Source of the DNA: DASRLE01 sp052325505
Lineage (GTDB): Bacteria; Verrucomicrobiota; Verrucomicrobiia; Limisphaerales; Palsa-1400
Assembly: GCA_052325505.1 (NCBI GenBank)
Contig: JBKQUS010000051.1
Span: 21,349-85,348, forward strand
Length of the DNA stretch: 64,000 bases
Reading direction: 5' to 3'
The notes beneath the pieces were generated by a model. It made no database searches and had not been told where the DNA came from. It saw only the letters and a list, made by a program, of their open reading frames with translations. A program made the translations under genes and the position numbers. This document shows, piece after piece, positions 46,716 through 55,776 of this stretch. Numbering within the stretch: position 1 is the first letter of the stretch; every line of letters begins with the position of its first letter.

Positions 46716-47662
46716 GGCGGCACGACCAACGGTTCTTCCCTCAGCCATCGGCCCAGCAGGAGAACTGCTGCAATGGCCAGCCCGTACGTCACATACCCAA
46801 AATAGTCATCCACGAACTTCCCGGCCGCCGCGGTTTTAAACGCATTGGCCGCGAAAAGAATGGTGGTGATCCGGATCACATTGCAAATCAGGGCCAGCGG
46901 TATGGTGGAGACAATCATGAGCGCCCGCCTCCACGGCGCTCTCATGGTCATGACCGAGAAGATCGTTGTAATCGCCAGCAGCGCGATGAAGCTTCGGATG
47001 CCGCTGCATTCGGCAGCGACATCGAAACTCCCGTAGGCTCCCGCAAGTTTTGTGCTGCCCAGGAGTTGCACAGGCACTTGCAAAACGTCGCTGAGAATGA
47101 AGGCCGCGCCGTCGCGCGCGAAATGACGCAACGGAAGGGTCAAACCCTGGGCAAATGTCCCCCCCATCGGCACGCAAAAGGCGAAAATGAAGAACGGGAA
47201 AAAACTGGCCTTCAAAGTCCCCCGTCCCCACACCAACCCCGTCAGAATCCAAGCCCCGGAAAACAAGGCCACCATGGAGACGCGCGGCTGCTGCACGACA
47301 AAACCGAGCACATGCAGCGCCAGGGCAAACGCCAGTCCGGCCAAACCCGGCCACCACACCCCGGTGATGGAGTCAATCAGCCGCTGGCGCCGGAGCCAGA
47401 GCAGGACCAGCACCACACACGGGATCAACTTCCCATGACTGGCGTCATTGGCGGGATCGGTCCACTTGTCCCACATCCAACTGAATAACGAACCGTTCCG
47501 CCCAGCCAGGGCCGATGTCCAGCCAAAGTAATGGAACAGCAGGCTCCAAGCAGCCAACAACCCCAGAAAAACCGTTCCATCCGGCAACTTCTTCCAATAA
47601 TACTGCAACTCCTGGCCAAAGTGCCCGGACGGCCCTGCATTCTCCTGCTCGATTGCCTGCAT
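46712..47662 (-). CDS. Exosortase/archaeosortase-family membrane transpeptidase, unusual active site
   Basis: This 316-residue protein has about eight membrane helices. The catalytic Cys219 (AAECSGIRS) and Arg264 (ICNVIRI) are clear. The usual third residue, a His near the start of the last helix, is not seen: the matching stretch reads KFVDDYFGY (283-290) and no His occurs after position 219. Exosortases cut C-terminal PEP-type sorting tags from exported proteins. No encoded protein in the window ends in a clear PEP-CTERM tag. ATG 47662 is chosen because earlier starts would run into the upstream gene. Confidence 0.82.
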   Translation of the reverse strand: MQAIEQENAGPSGHFGQELQYYWKKLPDGTVFLGLLAAWSLLFHYFGWTSALAGRNGSLFSWMWDKWTDPANDASHGKLIPCVVLVLLWLRRQRLIDSITGVWWPGLAGLAFALALHVLGFVVQQPRVSMVALFSGAWILTGLVWGRGTLKASFFPFFIFAFCVPMGGTFAQGLTLPLRHFARDGAAFILSDVLQVPVQLLGSTKLAGAYGSFDVAAECSGIRSFIALLAITTIFSVMTMRAPWRRALMIVSTIPLALICNVIRITTILFAANAFKTAAAGKFVDDYFGYVTYGLAIAAVLLLGRWLREEPLVVPP

Positions 47663-47721
47663 TTCGCCAAGAGTACATGGCGGAAGATGCCAGCGCAATC
47701 TAATCCCAACCGCCTCCGAAG

Positions 47722-48201
47722 CTAACGCGCCGGAACGCCCGACCAGAGGAAGGATTCCTGTTCGGACAATTGCCGGTCCCCTTCCCAAAGGGTGACGCGC
47801 CACGCCACCAGCTCGCCGAATCTCTGAAAGTCGTCCCCGGCCACGGTGAATTCAGCCCAACTGCCCAGGAACCCGCTCTTCTTGACAGGCTGCTCCAGGG
47901 TGATGGTCTCAAGGGTATTGGTGCGCAGTCCGCGCAGTTCGGCGCGCAATCTGGTCTTTTCCCAATCGACCCCTTTGGCCTTCCACAGCACTTCCACGCG
48001 CAGGCTCTTGCGCAACCCGGCGTGTTTGCGAAGATAGAATTGATAAGCGTCCCTCTCATACAAACTGGGCGAGAGGGACTGGCGGCCCTTCTTGTCCAGG
48101 AATTGTGGCAGGACCTTGCAGACCCTGCCACCGCCCGCCACAACCACGGTGTTTGACAGCAGAAAAGCGATCAGGGCGAAACTGGCGGCAAAGCGACGCA
48201 T
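47722..48201 (-). CDS. Exported hypothetical protein upstream of the exosortase gene
   Basis: The 159-residue protein has a signal peptide (MRRFAASFALIAFLLSNTVVVAGGG). A predicted beta-rich domain follows, with CKVLPQFLDKKGRQSLSPSLYERDAYQFYLRK split over residues 28-59 and WEGDRQLSEQESFLWSGV at the end. I do not recognise the family. It is first in a leftward run of five genes (this one, exosortase, EpsI, sugar transferase, UDP-xylose synthase), 59 bases before the exosortase start, so a role in surface polysaccharide or sorted-protein export is possible. Confidence 0.65.
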   Translation of the reverse strand: MRRFAASFALIAFLLSNTVVVAGGGRVCKVLPQFLDKKGRQSLSPSLYERDAYQFYLRKHAGLRKSLRVEVLWKAKGVDWEKTRLRAELRGLRTNTLETITLEQPVKKSGFLGSWAEFTVAGDDFQRFGELVAWRVTLWEGDRQLSEQESFLWSGVPAR

Positions 48202-48265
48202 GGCCGAAACGTATCAATACTTTCTGAAAAGTAAACGGTGATCAGGAGCCATGCTTCTCATCTCC

Positions 48266-50941
48266 CTATTTCGGCGCGGCCGGGAGCAAGGCCAGGATTT
48301 CCTGCTGCTCCTGATACCACTCCTCCAATGGGCGGGACAAGGCCGACGGCTTGAAATCCTTGTAATGGTCCAAACCCAGAGCGGTATCGACTTCCTTTTT
48401 GAGCGCGTCGTTGATATCCGACTTGGCATCGTCGGCCCACCCTTTGTAAGAACCGGTTGACGGCCCCAACATGCGCGCGGCGTCCAGCCGCGTGGCTTGT
48501 TCGTATTTAAAATGAGGCACCGAAACGATTTGCTTGTCCTCCTTGCCTTCGATTCGGTTGGTTTCGTCCTGGGTTGTGATGACAAGTTTGGCCAGATCGA
48601 TGATGCGCTGGTCCAATTTGGCCAGGGCGTCATCGTCGCTGACGTGCCCGTTGGCTTCGAAATCCAGGTCGCGCGCGGCGTTGGTCAGGCGCTGGCAAAC
48701 TTGGCGGATGACCTCCTTCTCCATTTCCTCGAAAAACTTCTGGCCGCGTTTGACGATCAATTCCCGTTCCTCCTTGGCGAAACTGTATTTCTTGTCGTCC
48801 AGTCCGACGAACGTTGAGTAATTGGCGTTGGTGATAAGCTTCTGCAACCTGGCGGTCAGATTCGTGGCGTTGAGGCGTTCGACCACAAACGCGTTGGTGG
48901 GGTTATCGTTGGTGGATTTCAGCTCCAACTTCAAGTCCACGGGCATGAACGAGAAGGCCGCGCGATCCACACCGCCCAGCCGCTCGATCTGGTTGGTCAG
49001 ATATTCCCAATGCGCCTGGAGCCGTTCCTTGCGGTTCAGGTCGCCGATGAAGTCAAATTTATTCTCGACACGAAGCGAACGGGTCCCGGACTTGAACCAG
49101 ATGAGGATGTCCTCGAACTGGCCCGCCAGCATCCTCGCGTAGGGAGCGCACCTGAGATTGACTTGCTCCAGCGGGATCCGGTCGTGCGGATTGCGCGGGG
49201 CGCGGGCGCGAATGAAAGTTTCGATGACGTTGTTGGGCAGGAGATTGATGATCTGGGCGATCTCATTGTAAGCGCCCACCACGGGATCCTCGCCGTAATC
49301 GAACCGGCGGACATCGCCGTAGCGCATCGTGTCCTGATCGGTGCCAAAGAGAAGCTTTTTATCCCGCACTTCGGTGTTGTCAAAATAACCCCAGGTAATC
49401 GCCGTCCGGTCATGTGGCAGCGCCTCCTTCACCAGGCGCATGCGCCAGCCAATGAAAGCACCGGATTTGAACACGTTGTAATCCATGACGGAAGCGGAAG
49501 TGATTTTATTGGTGTAGGCGTCCAGGGGCTTGCCGGCGATGTAATCCCTGAACCAGTTGTCGAGTTCCTTTTCGGGCAGCGAGGCCGCCAGGCTGCCGGC
49601 GAAATTGTGGCGCAAGCCCAGCACATGGCCCACTTCGTGCGCCACAACTTCGCGCACGTAATCTTGCGACACTCGCAGCACGGCGGCATCAGTCAATTCG
49701 TCGCTGGCCAGCACTTCCTTCAGGCCGACGGCCATTTGCCGCGCAAATTCGGCCGGGTCGATGTCGCAATTGGGGCCGGAACCCAGGAACGGCACGGCCT
49801 TGTGCAACGGCGGGATTGCTTTCTTGTCGTCCTTCTTGGGCTCGGCCATCTCCTCCATGCTGCGCAGAAGAATGCGCGCCTGGGCCTTGCTCATAAACGC
49901 AAAGGCGCTGGTAATATAAGCCTGGCCGTGCTCGGACTGGCCCGTCAGCGGGTCCATCAGATCGTCCGCGTAGGCAAACCCCGCGTTGTCCCACGGCACC
50001 CATTGGATGATGTTGTAATCGGCATCCGGCGCGGTGGCGCCTTCCGGCGCCTTCTTCACTTGCACGATCTCTTTGCCCATGGCGTTATTCCAATAGAGAA
50101 TGCCGTCCTTGACCGCTTGCACGTAATTGCTGGGCGTGTTGGCTGAATAATAGAAAAGGAGCGGCTGACGAAGATCGAAGCGGGCAATGCGGGAGGAAAC
50201 GCGCCCGGTCACCGGCTCAATCTGCCCCTCCGTTTCAAAGTACCGGACGTAGCGGTAAAACGGTGCTTCCTCTTCCTTGCCCTCGAATGCGGCCCGCTTG
50301 TAAGGCGAGAGGAAATAGCGCATCTCGTAACGCGATTCCAGGTTTTCGTCGTATTCGCGGCTCCGCGCCTGCACGCTTTGGCGGATGATCAACCGGTCCT
50401 TGTCCTGGCGCACGTCAAAGACGCGGCTCTCGGGCACTTCCAGCACTTGATCGCGCTCATAGAGACTCAAGTCGCCTTCGCTCACCCATGCCTGCGTGAA
50501 AACCCGGCGCATCCCCTTGTTAAAATCCACCACCACTTTTTGGTCGTCCTGACGCACGATGGGAAAAGAGGCCAGCAACCGGCGCGCCGGCAGATCTTCC
50601 GTCACCAGCAAACCCAGTGTCGATTCATACATGTCCACGCCATCGGGGAACAACTCGAAACGGACAATCTTGCCCGCCAATCCGGTGCTGGTGGCGGCCC
50701 ATTCCTGGGGAATGACCGAGGCCGTGAACTGATAATCCTTGCCCAGGCCCGCCTTGGGAATAGCCAGCATGAACCGGTCCGCCACTTCCAAAGGCGGCGC
50801 GACAGGCGCAGCGGGCGCGGTATTGGCCGGCACATTGGTGTCAGCCGCCGTGGCGCGACGCGCGCCCGGCAGAAACAACCAGGCGAAAAAAATGACTGAC
50901 AGAACGATCAGCACAGGGATGCAAAGAATTTGGCGTTTCAT
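48266..50941 (-). CDS. Exported zinc-dependent metalloprotease
   Basis: The 891-residue protein has an N-terminal hydrophobic segment (LCIPVLIVLSVIFFAWLFLP) and a gluzincin/metzincin-like active site, HEVGHVLGLRH, near residue 435. SASVMDYNVF downstream acts as a Met-turn. That places it among the DUF5117/DUF4953-type zinc proteases common in Bacteroidetes and Verrucomicrobia. The region before the site (AFAYADDLMDPLTG) and after it (GYFDNTEVRDKKLLFGTDQD) fits. ATG 50941 begins the anchor; an earlier in-frame start would overlap the divergent gene. Substrate unknown. Confidence 0.83.
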   Translation of the reverse strand: MKRQILCIPVLIVLSVIFFAWLFLPGARRATAADTNVPANTAPAAPVAPPLEVADRFMLAIPKAGLGKDYQFTASVIPQEWAATSTGLAGKIVRFELFPDGVDMYESTLGLLVTEDLPARRLLASFPIVRQDDQKVVVDFNKGMRRVFTQAWVSEGDLSLYERDQVLEVPESRVFDVRQDKDRLIIRQSVQARSREYDENLESRYEMRYFLSPYKRAAFEGKEEEAPFYRYVRYFETEGQIEPVTGRVSSRIARFDLRQPLLFYYSANTPSNYVQAVKDGILYWNNAMGKEIVQVKKAPEGATAPDADYNIIQWVPWDNAGFAYADDLMDPLTGQSEHGQAYITSAFAFMSKAQARILLRSMEEMAEPKKDDKKAIPPLHKAVPFLGSGPNCDIDPAEFARQMAVGLKEVLASDELTDAAVLRVSQDYVREVVAHEVGHVLGLRHNFAGSLAASLPEKELDNWFRDYIAGKPLDAYTNKITSASVMDYNVFKSGAFIGWRMRLVKEALPHDRTAITWGYFDNTEVRDKKLLFGTDQDTMRYGDVRRFDYGEDPVVGAYNEIAQIINLLPNNVIETFIRARAPRNPHDRIPLEQVNLRCAPYARMLAGQFEDILIWFKSGTRSLRVENKFDFIGDLNRKERLQAHWEYLTNQIERLGGVDRAAFSFMPVDLKLELKSTNDNPTNAFVVERLNATNLTARLQKLITNANYSTFVGLDDKKYSFAKEERELIVKRGQKFFEEMEKEVIRQVCQRLTNAARDLDFEANGHVSDDDALAKLDQRIIDLAKLVITTQDETNRIEGKEDKQIVSVPHFKYEQATRLDAARMLGPSTGSYKGWADDAKSDINDALKKEVDTALGLDHYKDFKPSALSRPLEEWYQEQQEILALLPAAPK

Positions 50942-51011
50942 ATTGGAAGGCAGTGTGATGGCAAGAACGGCAATCGCGCAAGTATGAAGATTTGTTTGAT
51001 ACGACCGCGGA

Positions 51012-53096
51012 TTGCGATATAAGAAAGCAGTGAATTTGCCCCACACGATCAAATGCCGCCGCCTCATTACGCTGGCGGGCGCATCACTGCTGCTGCTGGC
51101 CTCTCCCGGTCAGGCTTCCAAACACAGCCCCCCCTCCCCCGCCGAGTTGCGCGCCTTCATCGAGGCCGCAGATGACAAGGTCCGCCAGGCGCTGGTGCGC
51201 ATCCGCGTTGTTTCAATCGAGTTCCATGGCGGGCGCGAAGTCAAAAGGCAGGAAGTGGGGAGCGGCGTCATCATCACCAAAGACGGCTACATTATCACCA
51301 ATCATCATGTGGCCGGCCACACAGCCCGCATTTTCTGCACGCTGTGGAACCGCGAGGAGATCGAAGCGGAGCTGATCGGCACCGATCCGCTGACGGACAT
51401 TGCGGTCATCAAGCTTAAACCCGGAGACAAGCGCCTCTTCACGCCGGCTGTTTTCGGCGACTCCAGCCTCTTACAGGTCGGTGATCCAGTCCTGGCCATG
51501 GGCAGCCCCATGGCCCTCTCGCAATCCGTCACCTTGGGTATCATCAGCAACACTCAAATGATTATGCCCCGCTTTTGGGGCGAATATGGCCGGTTTCAAC
51601 TCGACGGCGAGGACGTCGGCTCGCTGGTGCGCTGGATCGGTCATGACGCGGCCATTTACGGGGGCAATTCCGGCGGCCCTCTCTGCAATCTGCGCGGCGA
51701 AATCGTGGGCATCAACGAAATCAGTTTCGGCCTCGGCGGCGCCATCCCCGGCAATCTGGCCAAAACCGTCGCATTTGACCTGATCGCCCGCGGCAAGATC
51801 ACCCGCAGTTGGTTGGGGATTGATCCGCAGCCCCTCTTCAAGGAATGGAAGTCCGCCCGCGGCGTCCTGATCGCCGGAGTCCAGGACCACTCGCCTGCGG
51901 CCAAGGCGGGTTTGTTGCCGGGCGACATTCTGTTGAGCCTGGCTGGCAAGCCGCTGAACGTACATTTCGACGAACAGATGCCTGATTTTATGGCGCTGGC
52001 CACCAGTTTGCCCATTGGCAAACCGGCGGAGGCGCTGGTCAGCCGCGGCAGCAACGAAATTCGCGCTTCGATCTTCCCCGTCGAGCGCGGCGAAATGTTC
52101 CCTCCCGAGCAGGAAATCAAGCCGTGGGGCCTGACGGCGCGGAACTTTTCCTTCCTCCTGGCCCGCGAATTGAAGCGATCCAATCTCAACGGTGTGCTCG
52201 TCACCTCGGTCAGGCCGGGCGGTCCTGCCGGCGAAGCCAAGCCGCCTCTCCAAAGCAACGACGTGCTGGTCAGGGTCAACGGCACTCCGATTGATTCCGT
52301 GCAGGACCTCGTCGAGCTGACACACAAGATTTCCGAACACCAGAACGATCCCGTACCGGTCCTGGCTTCCTTCGAGCGCCGGTCAGCGCAGTATCTGACT
52401 GTCGTGCGGGTCGGCATCGAAGAGGAAAAAGACCCCGGCTTGGAGGTCACCAAGGCCTGGCTGCCGGTCGAGACGCGCGTCATCAGCCGCGAAATCGCCG
52501 CCCAACTGCGCCGGCCCAATCTCAATGGGTTCTACATCAGCCGCGTTTACCCGGGCAGCACGGCGGAAAAAGCCGGCCTCAAACCACGCGACTTCATCCT
52601 GGCCGTGGACGGCGAAAAGCTCACCGCATCGCGTCCCGAAAACGAGGACGAGCTTTCGAGCCTCATCCGCGAATACGACGTCGGCAAGACGGTCGAATTA
52701 TCCGTGCTGCGCGATCTCAAGCCGCTGAAGATCCCCGTTGAACTGGAACGCTCGCCGCGACTGCAACGCGAGATGAAAAAGTACAGCAACGATGACTTCG
52801 AGTTCACCTCCCGCAACGTCTCCTTCTTCGACGCTGTCGATGAGCAGTGGGACAGAAACCAGCAGGGGGCATTGATCGACGAGATCAGACCGGGTAGTTG
52901 GGCCGAGTTGGGGGGCCTTGAGGTCGGCGACCTTGTTGTCGAAGTGGACGGCCTGTCCGTCGGCAACGTGGACGCATTGCGGTCGATCATGGAAAAGATC
53001 GCCGCGCAACGCAAACCCGCCCTGCAAATGAAAGTCCTCCGGGGCGTTCACCATGCTTGGCTTGAATTGGAGCCTGACTGGAACAAACCACAATAA
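51012..53096 (+). CDS. HtrA/Deg-type serine protease with four PDZ domains
   Basis: The 694-residue protein has a signal peptide (LITLAGASLLLLASPGQA) and a trypsin-like domain with His99 (TNHHV), Asp129 (LTDIAV) and Ser220 (GGNSGGP). Four PDZ domains follow at about 265-360, 375-470, 480-575 and 590-690. Two PDZ domains are usual for DegP, so four is long. It is likely a periplasmic quality-control protease. The first possible start is TTG 51012; a GTG at 51030 is as likely, and no strong ribosome site decides. It is divergent from the zinc protease and 14 bases before a degenerate paralogue. Confidence 0.87.
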   Translation: MRYKKAVNLPHTIKCRRLITLAGASLLLLASPGQASKHSPPSPAELRAFIEAADDKVRQALVRIRVVSIEFHGGREVKRQEVGSGVIITKDGYIITNHHVAGHTARIFCTLWNREEIEAELIGTDPLTDIAVIKLKPGDKRLFTPAVFGDSSLLQVGDPVLAMGSPMALSQSVTLGIISNTQMIMPRFWGEYGRFQLDGEDVGSLVRWIGHDAAIYGGNSGGPLCNLRGEIVGINEISFGLGGAIPGNLAKTVAFDLIARGKITRSWLGIDPQPLFKEWKSARGVLIAGVQDHSPAAKAGLLPGDILLSLAGKPLNVHFDEQMPDFMALATSLPIGKPAEALVSRGSNEIRASIFPVERGEMFPPEQEIKPWGLTARNFSFLLARELKRSNLNGVLVTSVRPGGPAGEAKPPLQSNDVLVRVNGTPIDSVQDLVELTHKISEHQNDPVPVLASFERRSAQYLTVVRVGIEEEKDPGLEVTKAWLPVETRVISREIAAQLRRPNLNGFYISRVYPGSTAEKAGLKPRDFILAVDGEKLTASRPENEDELSSLIREYDVGKTVELSVLRDLKPLKIPVELERSPRLQREMKKYSNDDFEFTSRNVSFFDAVDEQWDRNQQGALIDEIRPGSWAELGGLEVGDLVVEVDGLSVGNVDALRSIMEKIAAQRKPALQMKVLRGVHHAWLELEPDWNKPQ

Positions 53097-53110
53097 TCCG
53101 AAACAATCCC

Positions 53111-53926
53111 ATGAAAAATAAATGCCATCTGATGTTTGTCCTGGCGGCCCTGCTGGCCGCGACTGCCCGCGCCGACGACCTTGCCGACAAGGGCCGCCAA
53201 ATCTTCACCAACAGCCAGCACGCCGTCGTCACCATCGAGGCCGTGGTCAAAACCACCTACTCATCCGGCGCGCACGCCTCCGAGCCGGCCGAGACCAAAA
53301 CCGATGTCAGCGGCACCGTCCTCGACCCGTCGGGCCTGGCCGTCCTGGCTCTGTCCTCGGTGGACCCGGCCGATCTCTATCACCAGCTTTCTGACAAATA
53401 CAAGATTGAAACAGAAGTCACTGACATTAAACTTCTGCTGGACGACGGAACGGAACTTCCCGCCGAAATCATTCTGCGCGACAAGGACCTCGATCTGGCC
53501 TACATCAGGCCCAAAACCAAGCCGTCCGCGCCCATGGCCTCGATCGATTTCAGCAAATCCTCTCCCGCGGACCTGCTCGAGTCGCTGGTCGTCCTGAGCC
53601 GGTTGAACCGCGCCGCAGGCCGGGGCTACGCAGCCTCCGTGGAGCGCGTGTCTGCCGTCGTCCGCCGGCCCCGCACTTATTATGTTACCGATGCCAGCGG
53701 CGGCGCCATCTCGCTTGGTTGTCCGGCCTTCGCCCTCAACGGCAAAATCGTGGGGCTGTTCGTCACGCGCGCCGTCAACGCCGGCGACAGCAGCAGCCGC
53801 TCCATGCGCGAGTACATGACTTCCATAATCATCCCGGCTGAAGACATCATGAAAGGCGCCAAACAAGCGATGGAAGTGAAGCCCTCCACCCCCCAACCCG
53901 CGGGCACTAACAGCGCCAGGCAGTAA
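53111..53926 (+). CDS. Catalytically degenerate trypsin-like companion of the HtrA protease
   Basis: The 271-residue protein has a signal peptide (MKNKCHLMFVLAALLAATARA) and a recognisable trypsin-like fold. The VSGTVLDPSGLAVLA strand pair matches the His region of HtrA, RDKDLDLAYIRP the Asp region, and GCPAFALNGKIVGLFV the Ser region. By alignment with its neighbour the His position is Ser and the Ser position is Leu, so it should not cleave peptides. It may regulate or scaffold the protease encoded 14 bases upstream. The start is ATG 53111. Confidence 0.75.
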   Translation: MKNKCHLMFVLAALLAATARADDLADKGRQIFTNSQHAVVTIEAVVKTTYSSGAHASEPAETKTDVSGTVLDPSGLAVLALSSVDPADLYHQLSDKYKIETEVTDIKLLLDDGTELPAEIILRDKDLDLAYIRPKTKPSAPMASIDFSKSSPADLLESLVVLSRLNRAAGRGYAASVERVSAVVRRPRTYYVTDASGGAISLGCPAFALNGKIVGLFVTRAVNAGDSSSRSMREYMTSIIIPAEDIMKGAKQAMEVKPSTPQPAGTNSARQ

Positions 53927-53954
53927 GTTTCTGTAATTTCTTGCATTTTGGGGG

Positions 53955-53984
53955 TTGACATTTGCAGATTCATGAATCAATCTA
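53955..53984 (+). promoter_or_regulatory. Candidate promoter of the SAM-riboswitch operon
   Basis: A perfect TTGACA box lies at 53955-53960; the best -10 candidates (AATCTA or ATCTAT) follow after 18-19 bases. The aptamer starts about 25 bases further on, which fits a short 5' leader. The -10 match is weak. Confidence 0.4.
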
Positions 53985-54006
53985 TCCGTATTCGTTGATA
54001 TAACGG

Positions 54007-54145
54007 ATCTCATTCAGAGTGGTGGAGGGACTGGCCCTATGAAACCACGGCAACCGGCGGCCTCTCAATCGGCCGCGCCAGGTGCCAATTCCAGCCCGGA
54101 CGCCGGCAGGCCGTTTCCTGCCGGTTGACCGGGAAAAGATGAGAA
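54007..54145 (+). promoter_or_regulatory. SAM-I (S-box) riboswitch aptamer
   Basis: The S-box core is clear: P1 5' strand TCTCAT, then CAGAGTGGTGGAGGGACTGG, CCCTATGAAACCACGGCAACC (read in two pieces at 54014-54055), a variable hairpin, the GGTGCCAATTCC block (54081-54092), and the 3' strand AGATGAGA that closes P1. SAM binding should turn the downstream operon off. The downstream genes (PLP enzyme, ThiS/MoaD-like protein, NIL-domain protein) are therefore tied to methionine supply. Confidence 0.95.
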
Positions 54146-54194
54146 GAGTTTGTTGAATTGGAACCTCTTCTCGCAATGTGAAGGGGCTTTTTTT
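54141..54194 (+). terminator. Riboswitch expression platform: antiterminator and intrinsic terminator
   Basis: CCTCTTC (54164-54170) can pair with GAAGGGG (54180-54186), followed by a run of seven T (54188-54194): an intrinsic terminator. The competing antiterminator pairs GAGAAGAG (54141-54148) with CTCTTCTC (54165-54172). GAGAAGAG overlaps the 3' strand of P1, so SAM binding should free the terminator. This is the standard S-box off-switch by transcription termination. Confidence 0.8.
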
Positions 54195-54214
54195 GCCCCG
54201 CGTCAAAGAAAAGT

Positions 54215-55477
54215 ATGCATAAACATGCCGGATTCATGAAGGCGCTCAAATGCCGCGAATGCGGACGGGAATACCCGCTGACCGCCAATCACGTTTGCGA
54301 ATATGACTTCGGGCCGTTGGAAGTCGCTTACGATTACGAGCGCATCGGGCGGACCATGACCCGGGCCGCCATCCAGTCGCGCCCCAGGAACATGTGGCGC
54401 TTCCGCGAGTTGCTGCCCATCGAGGGCGACCCAACCGTCGGCTTCGAGGTGGGTTGCACACCTTTGATCAAGGCCGACCGTCTGGCCCGGTGCCTGGGCA
54501 TTCGCGAACTGTGGGTCAAGAATGACACCGTGAATTATCCCACCCTTTCCTTCAAGGACCGCGTGGTCAGCGTCGCCCTCAGCCGGGCAAAGGAACTGGG
54601 CTTTACCACGGTGGCCTGCGCTTCGACCGGCAATCTGGCCAATTCCGTCGCCGCCAACGCCGCCGCCGCCGGCCTCAAAGCCTATGTCTTCATCCCGTCG
54701 GATCTGGAACACAGCAAGGTGATCAATTCCCTGATTTACGGCGGCAACGTCATTGGCATCAAAGGCCATTATGACGAGGTCAACCGGCTGTGCGCGGAAA
54801 TCGCGGGCAAATATCCCTGGGCCTTTGTCAACGTCAATATGCGCCCCTATTACGCGGAAGGCTCCAAGAGCATGGGTTTCGAAATCATCGAACAATCCGG
54901 CTGGCGCGTCCCGCAGCATACCGTCGTCTGCATGGCCTCCGGCTCGTTGCTGACCAAAATCCACAAGAGCTACCAGGAAGCCATCAAGCTCGGCCTGGCG
55001 CCGGACACGAAATACCACATCCACGGCGCACAAGCCACCGGCTGTTCGCCCATCTCCACCGCCCAAAAAGCGGGCCTGGATTTCTTCAAGCCGGTCAAGC
55101 CCAATACCATCGCCAAATCGCTGGCCATCGGCACCCCGGCTGACGGCTTTTACGCCTTGAAAGTGATGAAAGACACTCACGGATCGAGCGAGGACGTGAC
55201 GGACGACCAGATTCGCGAAGGCATCAAAATGCTGGCCGAGTGCGAAGGCATTTTTGCCGAAACCGCCGGCGGCGTGACCGTCGGGGTGGCCGGAAAATTG
55301 ATTGCCTCCGGCGCCATTCCAGCCGATGCTTCCGCCGTGCTTTGTATCACCGGCAATGGACTCAAGACCCTCGACGCGATGACCGGCCACACCGGACACA
55401 CGCGCGAAATCAAGCCGAGCCTGCGCGAGTTTGAGGCCTTGCTCGACGCCGACACCCGCGTGCCGACCCACCCCTGA
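54215..55477 (+). CDS. Threonine-synthase-family PLP enzyme under SAM-riboswitch control
   Basis: The 420-residue protein is a fold-type II PLP enzyme of the threonine synthase family. An N-terminal zinc-ribbon-like stretch (Cys13, Cys16, Cys28), the PLP lysine Lys114 in LSFKDRV, the phosphate loop STGN (137-140) and ITGNGLK near the C-terminus are visible. Classical threonine synthase uses O-phosphohomoserine. Control by a SAM riboswitch and linkage to ThiS/MoaD-like and NIL genes suggest instead that it joins sulfur to O-phosphohomoserine to make homocysteine, as CysM does with CysO for cysteine. That is inference; plain threonine synthase (thrC) remains the alternative. Confidence 0.85.
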   Translation: MHKHAGFMKALKCRECGREYPLTANHVCEYDFGPLEVAYDYERIGRTMTRAAIQSRPRNMWRFRELLPIEGDPTVGFEVGCTPLIKADRLARCLGIRELWVKNDTVNYPTLSFKDRVVSVALSRAKELGFTTVACASTGNLANSVAANAAAAGLKAYVFIPSDLEHSKVINSLIYGGNVIGIKGHYDEVNRLCAEIAGKYPWAFVNVNMRPYYAEGSKSMGFEIIEQSGWRVPQHTVVCMASGSLLTKIHKSYQEAIKLGLAPDTKYHIHGAQATGCSPISTAQKAGLDFFKPVKPNTIAKSLAIGTPADGFYALKVMKDTHGSSEDVTDDQIREGIKMLAECEGIFAETAGGVTVGVAGKLIASGAIPADASAVLCITGNGLKTLDAMTGHTGHTREIKPSLREFEALLDADTRVPTHP

Positions 55478-55494
55478 CCCAAAATGAATTCAAT

Positions 55495-55770
55495 ATGCCA
55501 ATAAAAGTTCGCATTCCAACACCGCTGCGCAAGCTGACGCACGACGAAGAAATTGTTCAAGTTACCGCCGCCACGGTCGGCGCCGCCATTGCCGAGCTGC
55601 AAAGCCGCTACCCTGGCATCAAGGAACGTTTGACCGACGAGGGCGGCAGCGTGCGCCGTTTTGTCAATGTCTATGTCAACGAGGAAGACATTCGCTTCCT
55701 CAAGAACCAGGAAACCACGTTGAAAGACGGCGATGAGATCAGCATCATTCCCGCCATTGCCGGAGGTTGA
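55495..55770 (+). CDS. ThiS/MoaD-family ubiquitin-like sulfur carrier
   Basis: The 91-residue protein has the beta-grasp pattern (KVRIPTPLRKLT, AAIAELQSRYPGIKERL, DEISIIPAIAGG) and ends exactly in Gly-Gly, the form that is adenylated and thiocarboxylated. No protease is needed to expose the diglycine. It resembles CysO and HcyS more than molybdopterin MoaD by context. It starts 17 bases after the PLP enzyme gene and ends 6 bases before the NIL gene. No activating E1-like enzyme is in the window. Confidence 0.88.
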   Translation: MPIKVRIPTPLRKLTHDEEIVQVTAATVGAAIAELQSRYPGIKERLTDEGGSVRRFVNVYVNEEDIRFLKNQETTLKDGDEISIIPAIAGG

Positions 55771-55776
55771 GGAGGA

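Noticed and set aside
54203..55471. Leftward 422-codon frame opposite the PLP enzyme gene
   Set aside because: It is the antisense shadow of a conserved enzyme with PLP lysine and phosphate loop; composition is not protein-like.
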